A stretch of DNA of 64,000 nucleotides, taken from positions 186,001-250,000 of the forward strand of contig BJHH01000002.1 in assembly GCA_014192065.1 (NCBI GenBank), in the 5' to 3' direction. The stretch is from Gemmatimonadota bacterium (GTDB lineage: Bacteria > Gemmatimonadota > Gemmatimonadetes > Gemmatimonadales > Gemmatimonadaceae). The notes beneath the pieces were generated by a model. It was not told the origin of the DNA and searched no databases. It worked only from the letters and a program-made list of their open reading frames with translations. Position numbers and translations under genes: made by a program. This document shows positions 1-11,400 of the stretch, one piece after another (positions within the stretch are counted from its first letter, which is position 1; each line of letters starts with the position of its first letter).

Positions 1-515
1 AGGTGTCGCGCGTTGTGGAGTTCTACGGCCGTTTCCTACGGACCTTTCCGACTCTCGAGCGGATCGCCGCAGCACCGGCACGCAAAGTCATGGAATCGTG
101 GGAAGGGCTAGGCTACTACGCGCGCGCACGGAACCTGCATACCCTTTCGCGTACGGTCCGCGACACCCACAACGGCGAACTCCCTTCAGATATCGCCAGC
201 CTGAGGGAGCTCCCGGGTGTCGGCGCCTATACGGCGGGCGCCGTGGCGAGCTTCGCGTTCGAACGCCGCGCGGCACTCGTCGACACGAACGTCGCGCGGG
301 TGATTGCGCGGGTGTTCGCCCCGCGACTGAACCCCAAGCGGTCCCGCGACCTGAGCCGCATCTGGACGCTCGCCGAATCGTTGCTCCCACGGACGGGGAA
401 GGCGACGTGGGCACACAACCAAGCGCTCATGGAACTCGGTGCGTTAGTCTGCACCGCCCGGATCAAGCGGTGCGGAGTCTGCCCGGTGAGCACGCTCTGC
501 AAGTCGGTGGAGTAG
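1..515 (+). CDS. mutY: A/G-specific adenine glycosylase, 5' truncated by window edge
   Basis: This is the C-terminal ~171 residues of a HhH-GPD base-excision glycosylase that removes adenine mispaired with 8-oxoguanine. The first two bases are the tail of a codon, so the gene begins upstream of the window. Visible are the helix-hairpin-helix segment LPGVGAYTAGA, the catalytic Asp in VDTNVARV, and the [4Fe-4S] ligands in the C-x6-C-x2-C-x5-C spacing (CTARIKRCGVCPVSTLC). The lack of the lysine of endonuclease III in the hairpin (GVGAYT rather than GVGRKT) points to MutY rather than Nth. The protein stops four residues after the cluster, so the usual C-terminal NUDIX-like 8-oxoG-recognition domain is absent. 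It is convergent with citrate synthase across 12 bases. Confidence 0.88.
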   Translation, partial: VSRVVEFYGRFLRTFPTLERIAAAPARKVMESWEGLGYYARARNLHTLSRTVRDTHNGELPSDIASLRELPGVGAYTAGAVASFAFERRAALVDTNVARVIARVFAPRLNPKRSRDLSRIWTLAESLLPRTGKATWAHNQALMELGALVCTARIKRCGVCPVSTLCKSVE

Positions 516-527
516 ACCGCCCACGAT

Positions 528-1862
<1,335 letters not shown>

Positions 1863-1902
1863 GGTTCGTGTCCGATGCTCCTGAGGTTGTAGGAATCTGA
1901 CT

Positions 1903-1929
1903 CCCGAATGACCGCAATCGGAATTCGGG
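1903..1929. promoter_or_regulatory. Inverted repeat in the gltA / TauE divergent region (possible operator)
   Basis: CCCGAAT at 1903-1909 and its exact reverse complement ATTCGGG at 1923-1929 have centres 20 nt apart, about two helical turns. This geometry suits a dimeric repressor or activator. It lies 41 bp from the gltA start and 29 bp from the TauE start. It could instead be a hairpin in the gltA leader. No known operator consensus is recognised. Confidence 0.3.
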
Positions 1930-1957
1930 CGTTCCCGCGAGTAAACTTAACATTACC

Positions 1958-2731
1958 TTGTCGCTCACAAAACTTCTTCTGGTTGCGCTCGCTGCCATGG
2001 GTGGTGGAATGATCAATTCCATTGCCGGCGGGGGTACGCTCCTGACCTTCCCCGCCCTGATCGCGCTCGGGGTCCCTTCGGTGGTGGCCAACGCCACGAG
2101 CACGGTCGCGCTCTGGCCAGGCAGCCTCACCAGCTTCTGGGGCTACCGGGAGGCCATCCGGCCGATCCGCCCATGGTGGCTCCACTGGGCAATACCCAGC
2201 CTAGCGGGCGGAATCACCGGCGCCCTGCTCCTGATTCGGACCCCGGAAGCACGGTTCAACGCCTTGGTGCCCTGGCTGATCTGGGGGGCTACGGCCCTGT
2301 TTGTCCTGCAGCGGCCGATGATGCGATGGATCGGCGGGCATAGCCGGACGCACACGGAAGTCGAGAGCGAGGCACCGCCCAGGCGCTACCTATTGTACCA
2401 GTTCGGCGTCTCCGTCTACGGCGGGTATTTCGGCGCCGGCGCCGGCATCCTGATGCTGGCCGCCTTCGAAATGATGGGACTGCGAAACATCCACACGATG
2501 AACGGCCTCAAGAACTGGTGTGGACTCAACATCAATGCGATCGCCGTCGCCGTCTTCGTCGTCAGCGGGATCATCATCTGGCCCATGGCGCTCGCCATGG
2601 CGGTCGGGGCGATGGCTGGCGGGGCGATCGGCTCGCGGATGGCGCAGCGAGTCGGCCAGGTCTGGGTGCGACGCGCCGTCGTGGCGATCGGCATCGGCAG
2701 CGGTGTCACGATGTTCCTCAAGGGGGCATAG
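1958..2731 (+). CDS. TauE/SafE (TSUP) family membrane transporter
   Basis: A 257-residue polytopic inner-membrane protein with the two-repeat TSUP architecture. An N-terminal helix is followed by GGGMINSIAGGGTLLTFPAL, and the second repeat has YGGYFGAGAGILML. Family members export sulfite, sulfoacetate or other organic anions, and substrate cannot be assigned here. The chosen start is TTG at 1958, which keeps the whole first membrane helix; ATG at 1997 would cut it. No Shine-Dalgarno sequence is visible before the TTG. A half-size member of the same family lies at 35971-36330. Confidence 0.85.
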   Translation: MSLTKLLLVALAAMGGGMINSIAGGGTLLTFPALIALGVPSVVANATSTVALWPGSLTSFWGYREAIRPIRPWWLHWAIPSLAGGITGALLLIRTPEARFNALVPWLIWGATALFVLQRPMMRWIGGHSRTHTEVESEAPPRRYLLYQFGVSVYGGYFGAGAGILMLAAFEMMGLRNIHTMNGLKNWCGLNINAIAVAVFVVSGIIIWPMALAMAVGAMAGGAIGSRMAQRVGQVWVRRAVVAIGIGSGVTMFLKGA

Positions 2732-2800
2732 TCCCGACCGCCGTTATCGCCAACCAGCAGGCGGGCAGAACCGAAACCCCGGCCGACTGACCACTCAATA

Positions 2801-2838
2801 CACAGAGCACACAGACCAACCGATCCGTGTGCTCTGTG
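2801..2838. terminator. Perfect 12-bp inverted repeat between convergent genes
   Basis: CACAGAGCACAC (2801-2812) is followed by a 14-nt spacer and its exact complement GTGTGCTCTGTG (2827-2838). It lies between the stop codons of the TauE gene and the convergent tricorn-type protease gene, as expected of a bidirectional terminator. There is no T-tract on either side, so it may instead be a dispersed palindromic repeat or an mRNA 3'-end stabiliser. Confidence 0.45.
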
Positions 2839-2862
2839 CATTCAACGGAGCAGTGGATTCGC

Positions 2863-5800
2863 CTACGGCACGATCTTGCCGCGCTTACCCCAGATGGGTG
2901 ATGCAGGCTCGGTGACCGCGCGATCCACTGGCTTGGTCTGCAGCAGGCGCAGGGCTTCCTGCACTGACCGCTCCAGCTGCATATCCCGCCCCGCGGCAAC
3001 ATCCTTCGGCCAGTTTTCCACGTCGATATCCGGGGCGGTGCCTTCGTTCTCGACGTGCCACTTGTTGTCGCGACCAAAGAACCCGCCGCGCGGTGCAATC
3101 ATCGAGCCGCCATCCACGAACCCCGGCGTATCGGCCGTGTGGACCAGACCGCCCCAGGTCCGCTTGCCGACGAGCGGGCCGATTTTCCGGCTTCTGAACA
3201 TCCAGGGCATCAGATCTCCACCGGAACCGGCCATCTCGTTCACGATCATGACCTTTGGTCCCCAGATGCCTGCTGCTGGAGAAGTAAACGGCATCCGGTC
3301 GCCGGCCACGTTGTTGAAGTAGCCGTCGAAGTCGCGTTGCAGCACGTCAATGATGTAATCCGCGGCCTGACCGCCGCCGTTGTAGCGCTCGTCGATCACC
3401 GCGCCTTTCTTGTCCTGCTGGGCGAAGTAGTAGCGGTTGAAGTAGGTGTACCCCGGCTGTCCCGTGTTGGGGAGGTACACGTAGGCGATCTGACCTTTCG
3501 ACAGTGAGTCCACCACGCGCCGATTGTGCTCCACCCAAGCGCGCGAGCGAAGCGCCTGGTCGCTCGCGACCGGGATGACCGTGAGTCGCCTCGCGCCATC
3601 AGCCACCGGCTTGTCGTTCAGGGTCAGCACGGTCTGCCGGTTTGCAGTTCCATCGAGCAGGCGGAACAGGTTGTCCGGCGCCTTGAGTTCTTCACCGTTC
3701 ACCGCGATGACATAGTCACCGACGCGGACATCGAGACCGGGCTGCGACAACGGTGCACGGAGATCGGGATTCCAGCTTTCACCGTCGTAGATCCGCGTGA
3801 TACGGTACCGGCCCTGATCGACCACCAGATCAGCGCCGAGCTGGCCACCAGACACCTGCGGGACCTCCGGCATGTCGCCGCCACGAACATACGAGTGTCC
3901 AATCGCGATTTCCGCACCCATCTGGTCCATCAGATAGTTCAGGTCGGCCCGATGTTTCACGTGCGGAAGCAGCGCTCCGTACATCTGCTTCACGCGCGGC
4001 CAGTCGGACCCGTGCTGGTTGGGCACATAGAGATAATCGCGCTGGTTGCGCCACCCTTCGTGGAACATCTGCGCGAACTCAAGCTTCGGATCCACATATG
4101 AGCGCAGCGTTGCGTCCAGGCGGCCTGCACCGGCCGGCGGCGACTGCCGATCGGCATCTACAATGAACAGGTTTGCTCCCGCCGGCGCGGCGCCGCGGCC
4201 ACCGGCACCACCGCCCGTCCGATACAACAGCTTGTGTCCGTCGAGGCTGACGTCGTAGTCCGCGACACCGGAGACAAACGGAATCGCGCGGCGGTCGCGC
4301 AACTGGTAGCGATGCAGCGTGTTGCCCGCGGCCGCTCCTCCGCGCCCTCCACCACCGCCGCCCGTACCGGTCGCCGGAACCGGCTCGAGGAAATAGACTG
4401 TGCCGGCGATGCCGGCCTTGAGCCTCGAGTACTGACGCTCGGCGATGCCGGGCACCGGAATGATCCGCCTCTGGATACCGTCAAAATCGATGTCCACGGT
4501 CACGGCCGAACGCGGTGCAACCGGGCGGTCGACGGCGCCACCGCCGCCGCCATTCACTGGCGGCGCGACACTCTGCTCCTCGTCGCTCTCAAAGACGAAG
4601 GGCGTTGGCTCACTCTTTTTCAGGATCGTCAGGTACAGGGCGAAATTTTCATTGTGATCGTAATTCGACATGTCGAGCCACTGCGTCTTGAGCCCGAAGT
4701 CCGTTGACGCCAGGAACCAGAGATACTTGCCGCTCGCATCCCACGCCGGCGCGGTCGCATCGGCGAGACCGTCGGTGATTTGCTGCGTCTTTCCCGTTTC
4801 GACGTTGACGACGGCGATCGTCTTGTAGAGCGAGTTCAGGTGTTTCGCATAGGCGATCCACCGCGAGTCGGGACTCCAGACAGGGTTCATCGTGCGCGTC
4901 GGAACCATCCAGGGATCGTTCCCCATGACCTTCGCCGTTCCCGCCGCCACGTCGAGCACCCAGAGTTTCAGGTCGGTATCGTGATACAGAATCTTCTTCC
5001 CGTCGGGGGACCACGACGGCGTGTAGTAGTGTTTCGTGTTCGCCAGCGCGATTTCGCGCGGCGCGGTCAGTCCGTCCTCGGATTCGATGACGAGGCGGTA
5101 TTCGCCGCTCTTGTCGCTGAAGTACGAGATCAATCGCCCATCCGGACTCCAGGCCGGATCCCGCTCGGCCGACCCGCTCGCGTTGGTCAGGTTGCGCACG
5201 TCGCCCTTTTCAGCTGGCACGGTGAAGATCTCGCCACGTGCCTCGACCACTGCTCGCTTCCCGGTCGGCGACAGCGCCATGCCGGCCACCCGGGCGGAAA
5301 CGTCCTTCCACTGCGGCATCATCCACGGGAAATCGCCATTGGCCGTGATCGGCACGATGTGCTCCCGACCGCTCTTCACGTCGAGCTCGTGGATATATCC
5401 ACCCTGCTCAAACACGACGGCCCCTGCGCCCGCGTCCAGAGCCTTGACGTCGTAGTCGGCGAAGTCGGTCGCCTGCGCGACCTTCTTCGACTTCGTGTCG
5501 TACGACCAGACGTTCGCGACGCCGTCCCGGTCATCGATGTAGTAGACGACATCGCCGAGCCAGGCCGGGTCCATCTGCTTCGAGTCCTTCCACCCCGGCG
5601 GTGATTCGAGATCGAGCGTCTTGAGGTCGACGATCCAGATCGGCCGGTTTTGTCCACCACGATAGTTGCGGCGTTCCTCGTCCCATGAGCCGTTCATCCG
5701 ATAGGCGGCGCGGCGGCCGTCGGCACTGATCTTGCCCTGATATGCGCGGCTGAACGGAAGCCGTTCCTCCGGCCCACCGGTCACCGGAACGGTGAAGAAC

Positions 5801-6231
5801 TTCGCTTGGGCGTTGGGACCGTCCGTATCGCGAGTGGACGCAAACAGCACGCGCGAGCCGTCGGGCGTCCATCCCTGCACGGCGTCCGGCGAATTGTGCC
5901 AGGTCAACCGGCGGGGCTCACCGCCTTCGATCGGCGCGACGTATACGTCGATGTTGCCGCCGTACTCAGCGCTGAACGCGACGAGCTTCCCGTCTGGCGA
6001 GATTTTCGGGTTCTCCGTAGCGCCCTGAAAGCTGGTGAACCGACGGGCGGCACCACCCTTTCGGTCTACGACCCAGATGTTCTGCGCGTAGGCAAACGCG
6101 ATATGGTCAGCGCTCACCGACGGAGTGCGGAGCATCCGCGTCCAGGCCGGATCGGGTGCACGAAACGATGCGAACGCGAGGGCGCCGATGGCCGCCAAGG
6201 CGGGAACGGCGAACAGACGGAGTTTTGGCAT
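2863..6231 (-). CDS. Tricorn-type S41 protease with N-terminal propellers and PDZ domain, exported
   Basis: A 1122-residue exported peptidase. Residues 1-25 form a signal peptide. About 30-550 are WD40/PD40 propeller repeats (repeated SPDGK, SPDSRW and WSPDG motifs), then glycine-rich linkers. A PDZ-like domain is near 790-880 and an S41 protease core follows. Catalytic candidates are Ser1003 in NEMAGSGGD and Glu1061 in HVENEG, 58 residues apart as in archaeal tricorn (Ser965/Glu1023), plus His779 in IGHSYVRGGD. The residue before that His is Gly where tricorn has Ser745. The family trims oligopeptides in the cytosol in archaea; bacterial homologues with signal peptides presumably act in the periplasm. 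The gene stands alone, followed by the inverted repeat at 2801. Confidence 0.9.
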   Translation of the reverse strand: MPKLRLFAVPALAAIGALAFASFRAPDPAWTRMLRTPSVSADHIAFAYAQNIWVVDRKGGAARRFTSFQGATENPKISPDGKLVAFSAEYGGNIDVYVAPIEGGEPRRLTWHNSPDAVQGWTPDGSRVLFASTRDTDGPNAQAKFFTVPVTGGPEERLPFSRAYQGKISADGRRAAYRMNGSWDEERRNYRGGQNRPIWIVDLKTLDLESPPGWKDSKQMDPAWLGDVVYYIDDRDGVANVWSYDTKSKKVAQATDFADYDVKALDAGAGAVVFEQGGYIHELDVKSGREHIVPITANGDFPWMMPQWKDVSARVAGMALSPTGKRAVVEARGEIFTVPAEKGDVRNLTNASGSAERDPAWSPDGRLISYFSDKSGEYRLVIESEDGLTAPREIALANTKHYYTPSWSPDGKKILYHDTDLKLWVLDVAAGTAKVMGNDPWMVPTRTMNPVWSPDSRWIAYAKHLNSLYKTIAVVNVETGKTQQITDGLADATAPAWDASGKYLWFLASTDFGLKTQWLDMSNYDHNENFALYLTILKKSEPTPFVFESDEEQSVAPPVNGGGGGAVDRPVAPRSAVTVDIDFDGIQRRIIPVPGIAERQYSRLKAGIAGTVYFLEPVPATGTGGGGGGRGGAAAGNTLHRYQLRDRRAIPFVSGVADYDVSLDGHKLLYRTGGGAGGRGAAPAGANLFIVDADRQSPPAGAGRLDATLRSYVDPKLEFAQMFHEGWRNQRDYLYVPNQHGSDWPRVKQMYGALLPHVKHRADLNYLMDQMGAEIAIGHSYVRGGDMPEVPQVSGGQLGADLVVDQGRYRITRIYDGESWNPDLRAPLSQPGLDVRVGDYVIAVNGEELKAPDNLFRLLDGTANRQTVLTLNDKPVADGARRLTVIPVASDQALRSRAWVEHNRRVVDSLSKGQIAYVYLPNTGQPGYTYFNRYYFAQQDKKGAVIDERYNGGGQAADYIIDVLQRDFDGYFNNVAGDRMPFTSPAAGIWGPKVMIVNEMAGSGGDLMPWMFRSRKIGPLVGKRTWGGLVHTADTPGFVDGGSMIAPRGGFFGRDNKWHVENEGTAPDIDVENWPKDVAAGRDMQLERSVQEALRLLQTKPVDRAVTEPASPIWGKRGKIVP

Positions 6232-6444
6232 AGATCGAACCGGTGGGAGTTAACCAGTACGATCGTGCAGCGGGCCCGCTTCGGCTAGGGCCGCATAGGG
6301 TGTACCCGCTCGTGGTGCACCCAGGATTCGATCAGCCCACCATTCACCGGATGCGGACGATTCCGGCTATCCACCTGCGAGTGGCGACGGTCCCGCGGCG
6401 ACGAAGTTCGCTTCCGCCGATCGCCGCGGTCCCGCTAACGCGAC

Positions 6445-6894
6445 CTACTTCGGCATCGCCGCGATGCACTCGATTTCGAGCTTCGCACTCGCGACCACCA
6501 GGGCCGACACCACGACCGTCGAACGCGCCGGTGGCGGGTTCTCCGGCGACCAGAACTTCGCGTACGACGCGTTCATCCCCTGAAAGTCGGCCAGGTTGAC
6601 GAGGAACACCGTGCACTTGACCGCATTGTTCATCGACGTACCCGACGCCTCGAACAAGTTTTTGATGTTGTTCAGCGTGCTCGTCGTCTGCGTTTCGATC
6701 GTCGAGTCGCCCCGCGCCGGGAGTTGGCCACTGGCGAAGACAAGCCCGCCGACCCGTACGGCTGGCGAAAGCGTCGCGCTTCCGCGGCCGCCTGTGGGCA
6801 CGATCACTTCTCGGCCCTGTGCGCGGACCGCGGTCGGTGCGACCGCGGCGGCCACCACGCAGGCAAGTGCGACGAAACGAACGGATTTCCGCAT
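6445..6894 (-). CDS. RidA/YjgF family protein with signal peptide
   Basis: A 149-residue RidA-fold protein. The family hydrolyses reactive enamine/imine intermediates released by PLP enzymes, or has other roles in the wider YjgF family. The start is set at the ATG at 6894 because the longer open frame upstream has no family similarity. The N-terminus MRKSVRFVALACVV...AVRAQ is a Sec signal peptide ending near residue 26. Conserved Arg124 (PPARSTV) and Glu140/Glu142 (LEIEC) suggest a catalytic rather than decayed site. It is divergent from an exported PLP-fold protein at 7045, sharing a 150-bp intergenic region. Confidence 0.88.
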   Translation of the reverse strand: MRKSVRFVALACVVAAAVAPTAVRAQGREVIVPTGGRGSATLSPAVRVGGLVFASGQLPARGDSTIETQTTSTLNNIKNLFEASGTSMNNAVKCTVFLVNLADFQGMNASYAKFWSPENPPPARSTVVVSALVVASAKLEIECIAAMPK

Positions 6895-7044
6895 GGGATA
6901 CTCTATGGAAGAAGTGGCGTGTTCTCGCCCCAGGATCGCCCGGAGCCTCGTCGGAGAATATGGCGCGTAGCGGCTGCGAGGCGGTAGGTTCAAACCATTA
7001 TTGGACTCCCCCACGCAGCAGCAGCTGTAACCTTCGGAGGCCGT

Positions 7045-8349
7045 ATGGCCGTATCGCGCCGCGACTTTACCAGGCTCCTCGCCGTTGGCGGATCGAGCGC
7101 TTTCCTCGCCAAACCCGCGTTCGCCCAACAGGCACAGGCACTCGAAGCACTGGGGTTCAGCGCCGCGCCGCTGCCCCGCACTCCGACTGAACCGGACGAG
7201 AAATTCTGGAGCGAAGTCCGGTCGCGGTTCCTCATGCCGCGCGACCTCGCCTTCCTGAATGCGGCCAACCTCTGCCCGACATCGCTGCCAGCTATCGAGA
7301 CGATGGAGAAGAACCTCCGCCACTACGAGGTCAATCCGTCGCCCGAGGTGCGCGCGGTGTTGCTGCGCGCTCGCGAGGACTCACGCCAGCTCCTCGCCGA
7401 CGCGATGCGCGTCACGCCTGAAGAGATCGTCCTCACACGCAACACAACTGAGGGCAACAACTTCGTCTCGAACGGATTGGCGCTCGGACCCGGTGATGAA
7501 ATCGTCGTCTGGGCCGACAATCATCCGAGCAACCTTGGCGCGTGGACCACGAAGGCCAAGCGATTCGGATTCTCCGTCGTCACCGTGCCCGTGCTCCCGA
7601 CGCATCCAGGCACGCAGGGCTATGTGGACCTCTTCGCGAAAGCGTTCACGCCGCGGACGAAGCTCGTCGCGATCTCGCACGTGAGCAGCAACTCGGGCGA
7701 TCTCCTGCCGGCCAAGGAGATCTGCGCCATGGCGCGCGAGCGCGGCGTCCTCTCCCTGATTGACGGCGCGCAGGCGTTCGGCGTGATGGACCTCGACCTT
7801 GGCTCAATGCAGCCGGACTTCTACACGGGCTCGATGCACAAGTGGCCCTGCGGCCCAAAGGAAACGGGAATGTTCTACCTGAACAAGGCCGTACACGAGA
7901 AGATCCACCCATCGGTGATCGGCGTCTACGGGGGCGCCGTCGGCATCTCGAAAACGTTCGAGGCCGAAGGCCAACGGGACGACGCGTCGATCGCGGCCGT
8001 CGCCGAGGCGCTCAGATTTCAGGGTTCGATCGGGCGCGCCGTCATCGAGACGCGCGCGCGTTCTCTCGCCAATCACTTAATTACCGAGCTCGGAACGCTG
8101 AACGGCGTGAAGATGTGGACGCACACCGACCCCGATCGCCACGCCGCGATCGTGATCTTCCAGCCCGGCTCGCTCGACCCGCGCAAACTGGTCGCGGCGC
8201 TTGCGGAAAAAGAGAAGATCGTCGTCACCGGCCGAAGCAACGCCCAGGACCGGCCCGGCATCCGACTCGCCCCGCACTTTTACAACACCATGGCCGATGT
8301 GGATCGGACGGTGGGTGCGATCAAGCGGTATCTCGCGAACGGGGTGTAG
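7045..8349 (+). CDS. Tat-exported class V aminotransferase-fold protein
   Basis: A 434-residue PLP-dependent fold-type I protein of the isopenicillin-N-epimerase/cysteine-desulfurase-like branch. Residues 4-27 carry a twin-arginine signal (SRRDFTRLL, then a hydrophobic stretch ending AFA). The PLP lysine is Lys266 in GSMHKWPCG, and the cofactor-binding Asp is in LIDGAQAFG. A strong ribosome binding site, CGGAGG, lies 6 nt before the ATG. The substrate is unknown; epimerase, desulfurase or lyase activity is possible. A paralogue lies at 14651-15949. It is divergent from the exported RidA gene. Confidence 0.87.
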   Translation: MAVSRRDFTRLLAVGGSSAFLAKPAFAQQAQALEALGFSAAPLPRTPTEPDEKFWSEVRSRFLMPRDLAFLNAANLCPTSLPAIETMEKNLRHYEVNPSPEVRAVLLRAREDSRQLLADAMRVTPEEIVLTRNTTEGNNFVSNGLALGPGDEIVVWADNHPSNLGAWTTKAKRFGFSVVTVPVLPTHPGTQGYVDLFAKAFTPRTKLVAISHVSSNSGDLLPAKEICAMARERGVLSLIDGAQAFGVMDLDLGSMQPDFYTGSMHKWPCGPKETGMFYLNKAVHEKIHPSVIGVYGGAVGISKTFEAEGQRDDASIAAVAEALRFQGSIGRAVIETRARSLANHLITELGTLNGVKMWTHTDPDRHAAIVIFQPGSLDPRKLVAALAEKEKIVVTGRSNAQDRPGIRLAPHFYNTMADVDRTVGAIKRYLANGV

Positions 8350-8475
8350 TGGCCGGAGGCCGAATCCGCTAAATCGGCAACCTTTCGGGGGTCACATACG
8401 TTTAATAGGTGTGGCACGGCGATCTTTCGTTTGCCGGCTTTGCCGCACCGACCCCTCCCGACAACCGCCTCACCC

Positions 8476-11400
8476 GTGAAACTGCGCGTTTCGTTCCTGA
8501 CCTTGTCCTGCCTCGTCGCCGCCTTCGCGGCGCCGGCCGCCGCCCAAACCGTTGATGTCATCCGCGGCCGGGTGACCGGCCCCGAAAACCAGGCGCTCGA
8601 GGGGGCGCAGGTCACCGTCTCGACGCTCGCTGGCGCCGTGAACCGATCGGCCCGTACCGACGCCAATGGGCGCTTTACCGTGACTTTCCCCGGCGGCGAT
8701 GGCGACTACTTCGTCACCTTCAACGCGATTGGTTACGCCCAGCGGCGTTTCGAAATCAAGCGGGTCGCTGACGAGGACATCCTGATCGCCGACGCCAGGC
8801 TATCGCGCACCGCCACGGCACTTGGTGAGGTGCGGGTGCAGACGCAGGCCGATCGCACGCGGGCCAATCGCAACGACGTCTCGCCCGACATCAGCGGCAC
8901 AGAACGGCAAGTCAACGCGGCGGCCCTCACGGCGGCGCAGCAGGGCGACCTCGCGGCAATGGCCGCGTCGCTTCCCGGCGTGCTCCTCGTTCCAGGCGCC
9001 GACGGCGATCCGTCCGGCTTCTCGGTGCTCGGGCTCGATCCGAGCCAGAACTCCAACACGCTCAACGGCCAGAACTTCGGAGGCAGCGACCTCCCGCGCG
9101 ATGCGGCGATCGGCAGCGCACTCACGACCTCACCGTACGACGTGTCACGCGGTGGATTCAGCGGCGCCAACTTCAACCTGCGCACGCAAAGCGGCACGAA
9201 CTTCATCATTCGCACCAACAGCCTGAACGTCGACTCGCCGACCATGCAGTGGACGGACAACGCAGCCCGTGCGCTCGGCCAGCAGTACAGCAACCTCTCG
9301 CTCGGCGGCCGCGTGTCGGGGCCGATCAAATACAACCAATCGTTCTACAACGTGTCGTATCAGCTCGGGCAGCGGTCCAACGACCTGCACACGCTGCTGA
9401 ACACCAATCCCATCGGCCTCCAAGCCAGCGGCATCGCGGCGGACTCCGTCACCCGTCTCCTCAACATCGCGCAGCAACTATCGGTCCCGCACGTGATTGG
9501 ACGGCTGCCCAATGACCGCCTCAGCGACCAGGGTTCGATGATCGGCTCCTTCGATCTCGCTCCGTCATCGTCGCGCGCCGGCTCAGCCTACAACCTCACG
9601 GTCAGCGGATCGTGGAACAAGATGTCGCCGGTCTCAAACCTGACCACCGAGCTGCCGGCGCACAGTGGAGACCGGACCAGCTGGAACGCGGGTGCGCAGG
9701 TCCGGCACTCGACCTATTTCGGGATCGGCATCCTGAGTGAGACGACCGTGGGACTCAGTGGGTCCGACGCGGCGAGCACTCCGTACCTGCTGATGCCGAG
9801 CGGGTCCGTGCGCGTCAACTCCACATTCGCGGACGGGACCAACGGCGTGAAGTCACTGCAGTTCGGCGGCAACGCGGCGCTCGCGACGAGCATGACAAAC
9901 CAGAACGTCGCGTTCACCAACCTGATGTCGTGGTTCAGCGAGAACAACAAGCACCGGCTCAAGCTGTCCACCGAACTCCGCCGCGATTCGTACGGGCTCG
10001 ACCAGAGCGGCAACCGACTGGGCACCTACTACTTCAATTCACTCGCGGATCTTCAGGCCGGCAGCGCGGCGCTGTTCTCACGCCAGTTGCAGCCGCGGCT
10101 GCGCGACGGCAGCGCGGTCACTGGAGCGATCGCGCTCGGTGATTCGTATCGCCGGAGCAATACGTTCCAGATTCAATACGGCGTGCGCGTCGACGGCAGC
10201 GCGTTCGGCGAAACGCCGAGCCGCAACACGCAGCTGGAACAGTTATTCGGCGTCCGCAACGACCTGGTACCCAACCGGGTGTATGTCAGCCCGCGTATCG
10301 GCTTCTCGTGGAGCTACGGCACGGCAGCGCAGATCGCCGGGTTCGAGGGCGCGTTCCGCGGCCCGCGTGCCACGATCCGTGGCGGGCTCGGCGTCTTTCA
10401 AGGCACGCCAGGGGCGCAGTCGCTCGGCGGTGCGATCGACAACACGGGCTTGCCGTCGGCGATCCAGCAGGTGCAGTGCACGGGACTCGCGGTGCCTGCG
10501 CCGAGTTGGGCGTCGTATGCCAACGGCGGCGCTATTCCGACGCAATGCGCCAACGGCACCGCGGGATCGGTGTTCTCGAACACCGTGCCGAACGTTACGC
10601 TCTTCGAGGAACAGTTCGGCTCGCCGCGCAGCGTGCGCTCCAACCTGCAGTGGAACGGCGCCATCCTCGGCAACCGCTTCAACGGCAATTTCGAAGTCAC
10701 CTATTCGCTCAACCTGGACCAGCCGGGATCGGTGGACCTCAACTTCACGCCGACGCAACGGTTCACACTGGCCGACGAGGGCAACCGGCCCGTGTATGTG
10801 CAGGCGACGAGCATCGACCCACGCACCGGCGGGATTGCATCGCGTGACTCACGGCTGTCTGCGCTCTACAACCGCGTCACGGAACAAAAGTCCGACCTAC
10901 GCTCCGAGAGCAAACAGTTCCGTGCGTCGATCTCGCCCATCAGCTTCAACAGCTCGCGGTCGTGGAGCCTCTCGTACGTGTTCACGAACGTGCGTGAACG
11001 GGTGCGCGGCTTCGGCTCGAACACGGTGGGCAACCCGTTCGACATTCAGTGGGCACGATCGAACATGGACTCGCGGCACCAGGTCCAGTATTCATTGTTC
11101 TACAACGCCTGGGACCTCGTACGCCTGAGCTGGAACGGGAGCTTCCGTTCCGGGATGCCGTTCACGCCGCTCGTCGCAGCCGACCTGAATGGCGATGGCT
11201 ATCAAAACGATCGCGCGTTCATCTATGGCGCAGCGGCGGCGGATCCAGCACTGGCGTCTTCGATGGCTACGCTCCTGGCCAACCTGCCGTCCTACGCGAA
11301 GCACTGCCTCGAACAGCAGGCCGGCACGCTTGCCGACCGTAACAGCTGCCAAGGTCCGTGGACAGCTCAGGCGAACATGTCCATCTCGTTCAATCCGGTG

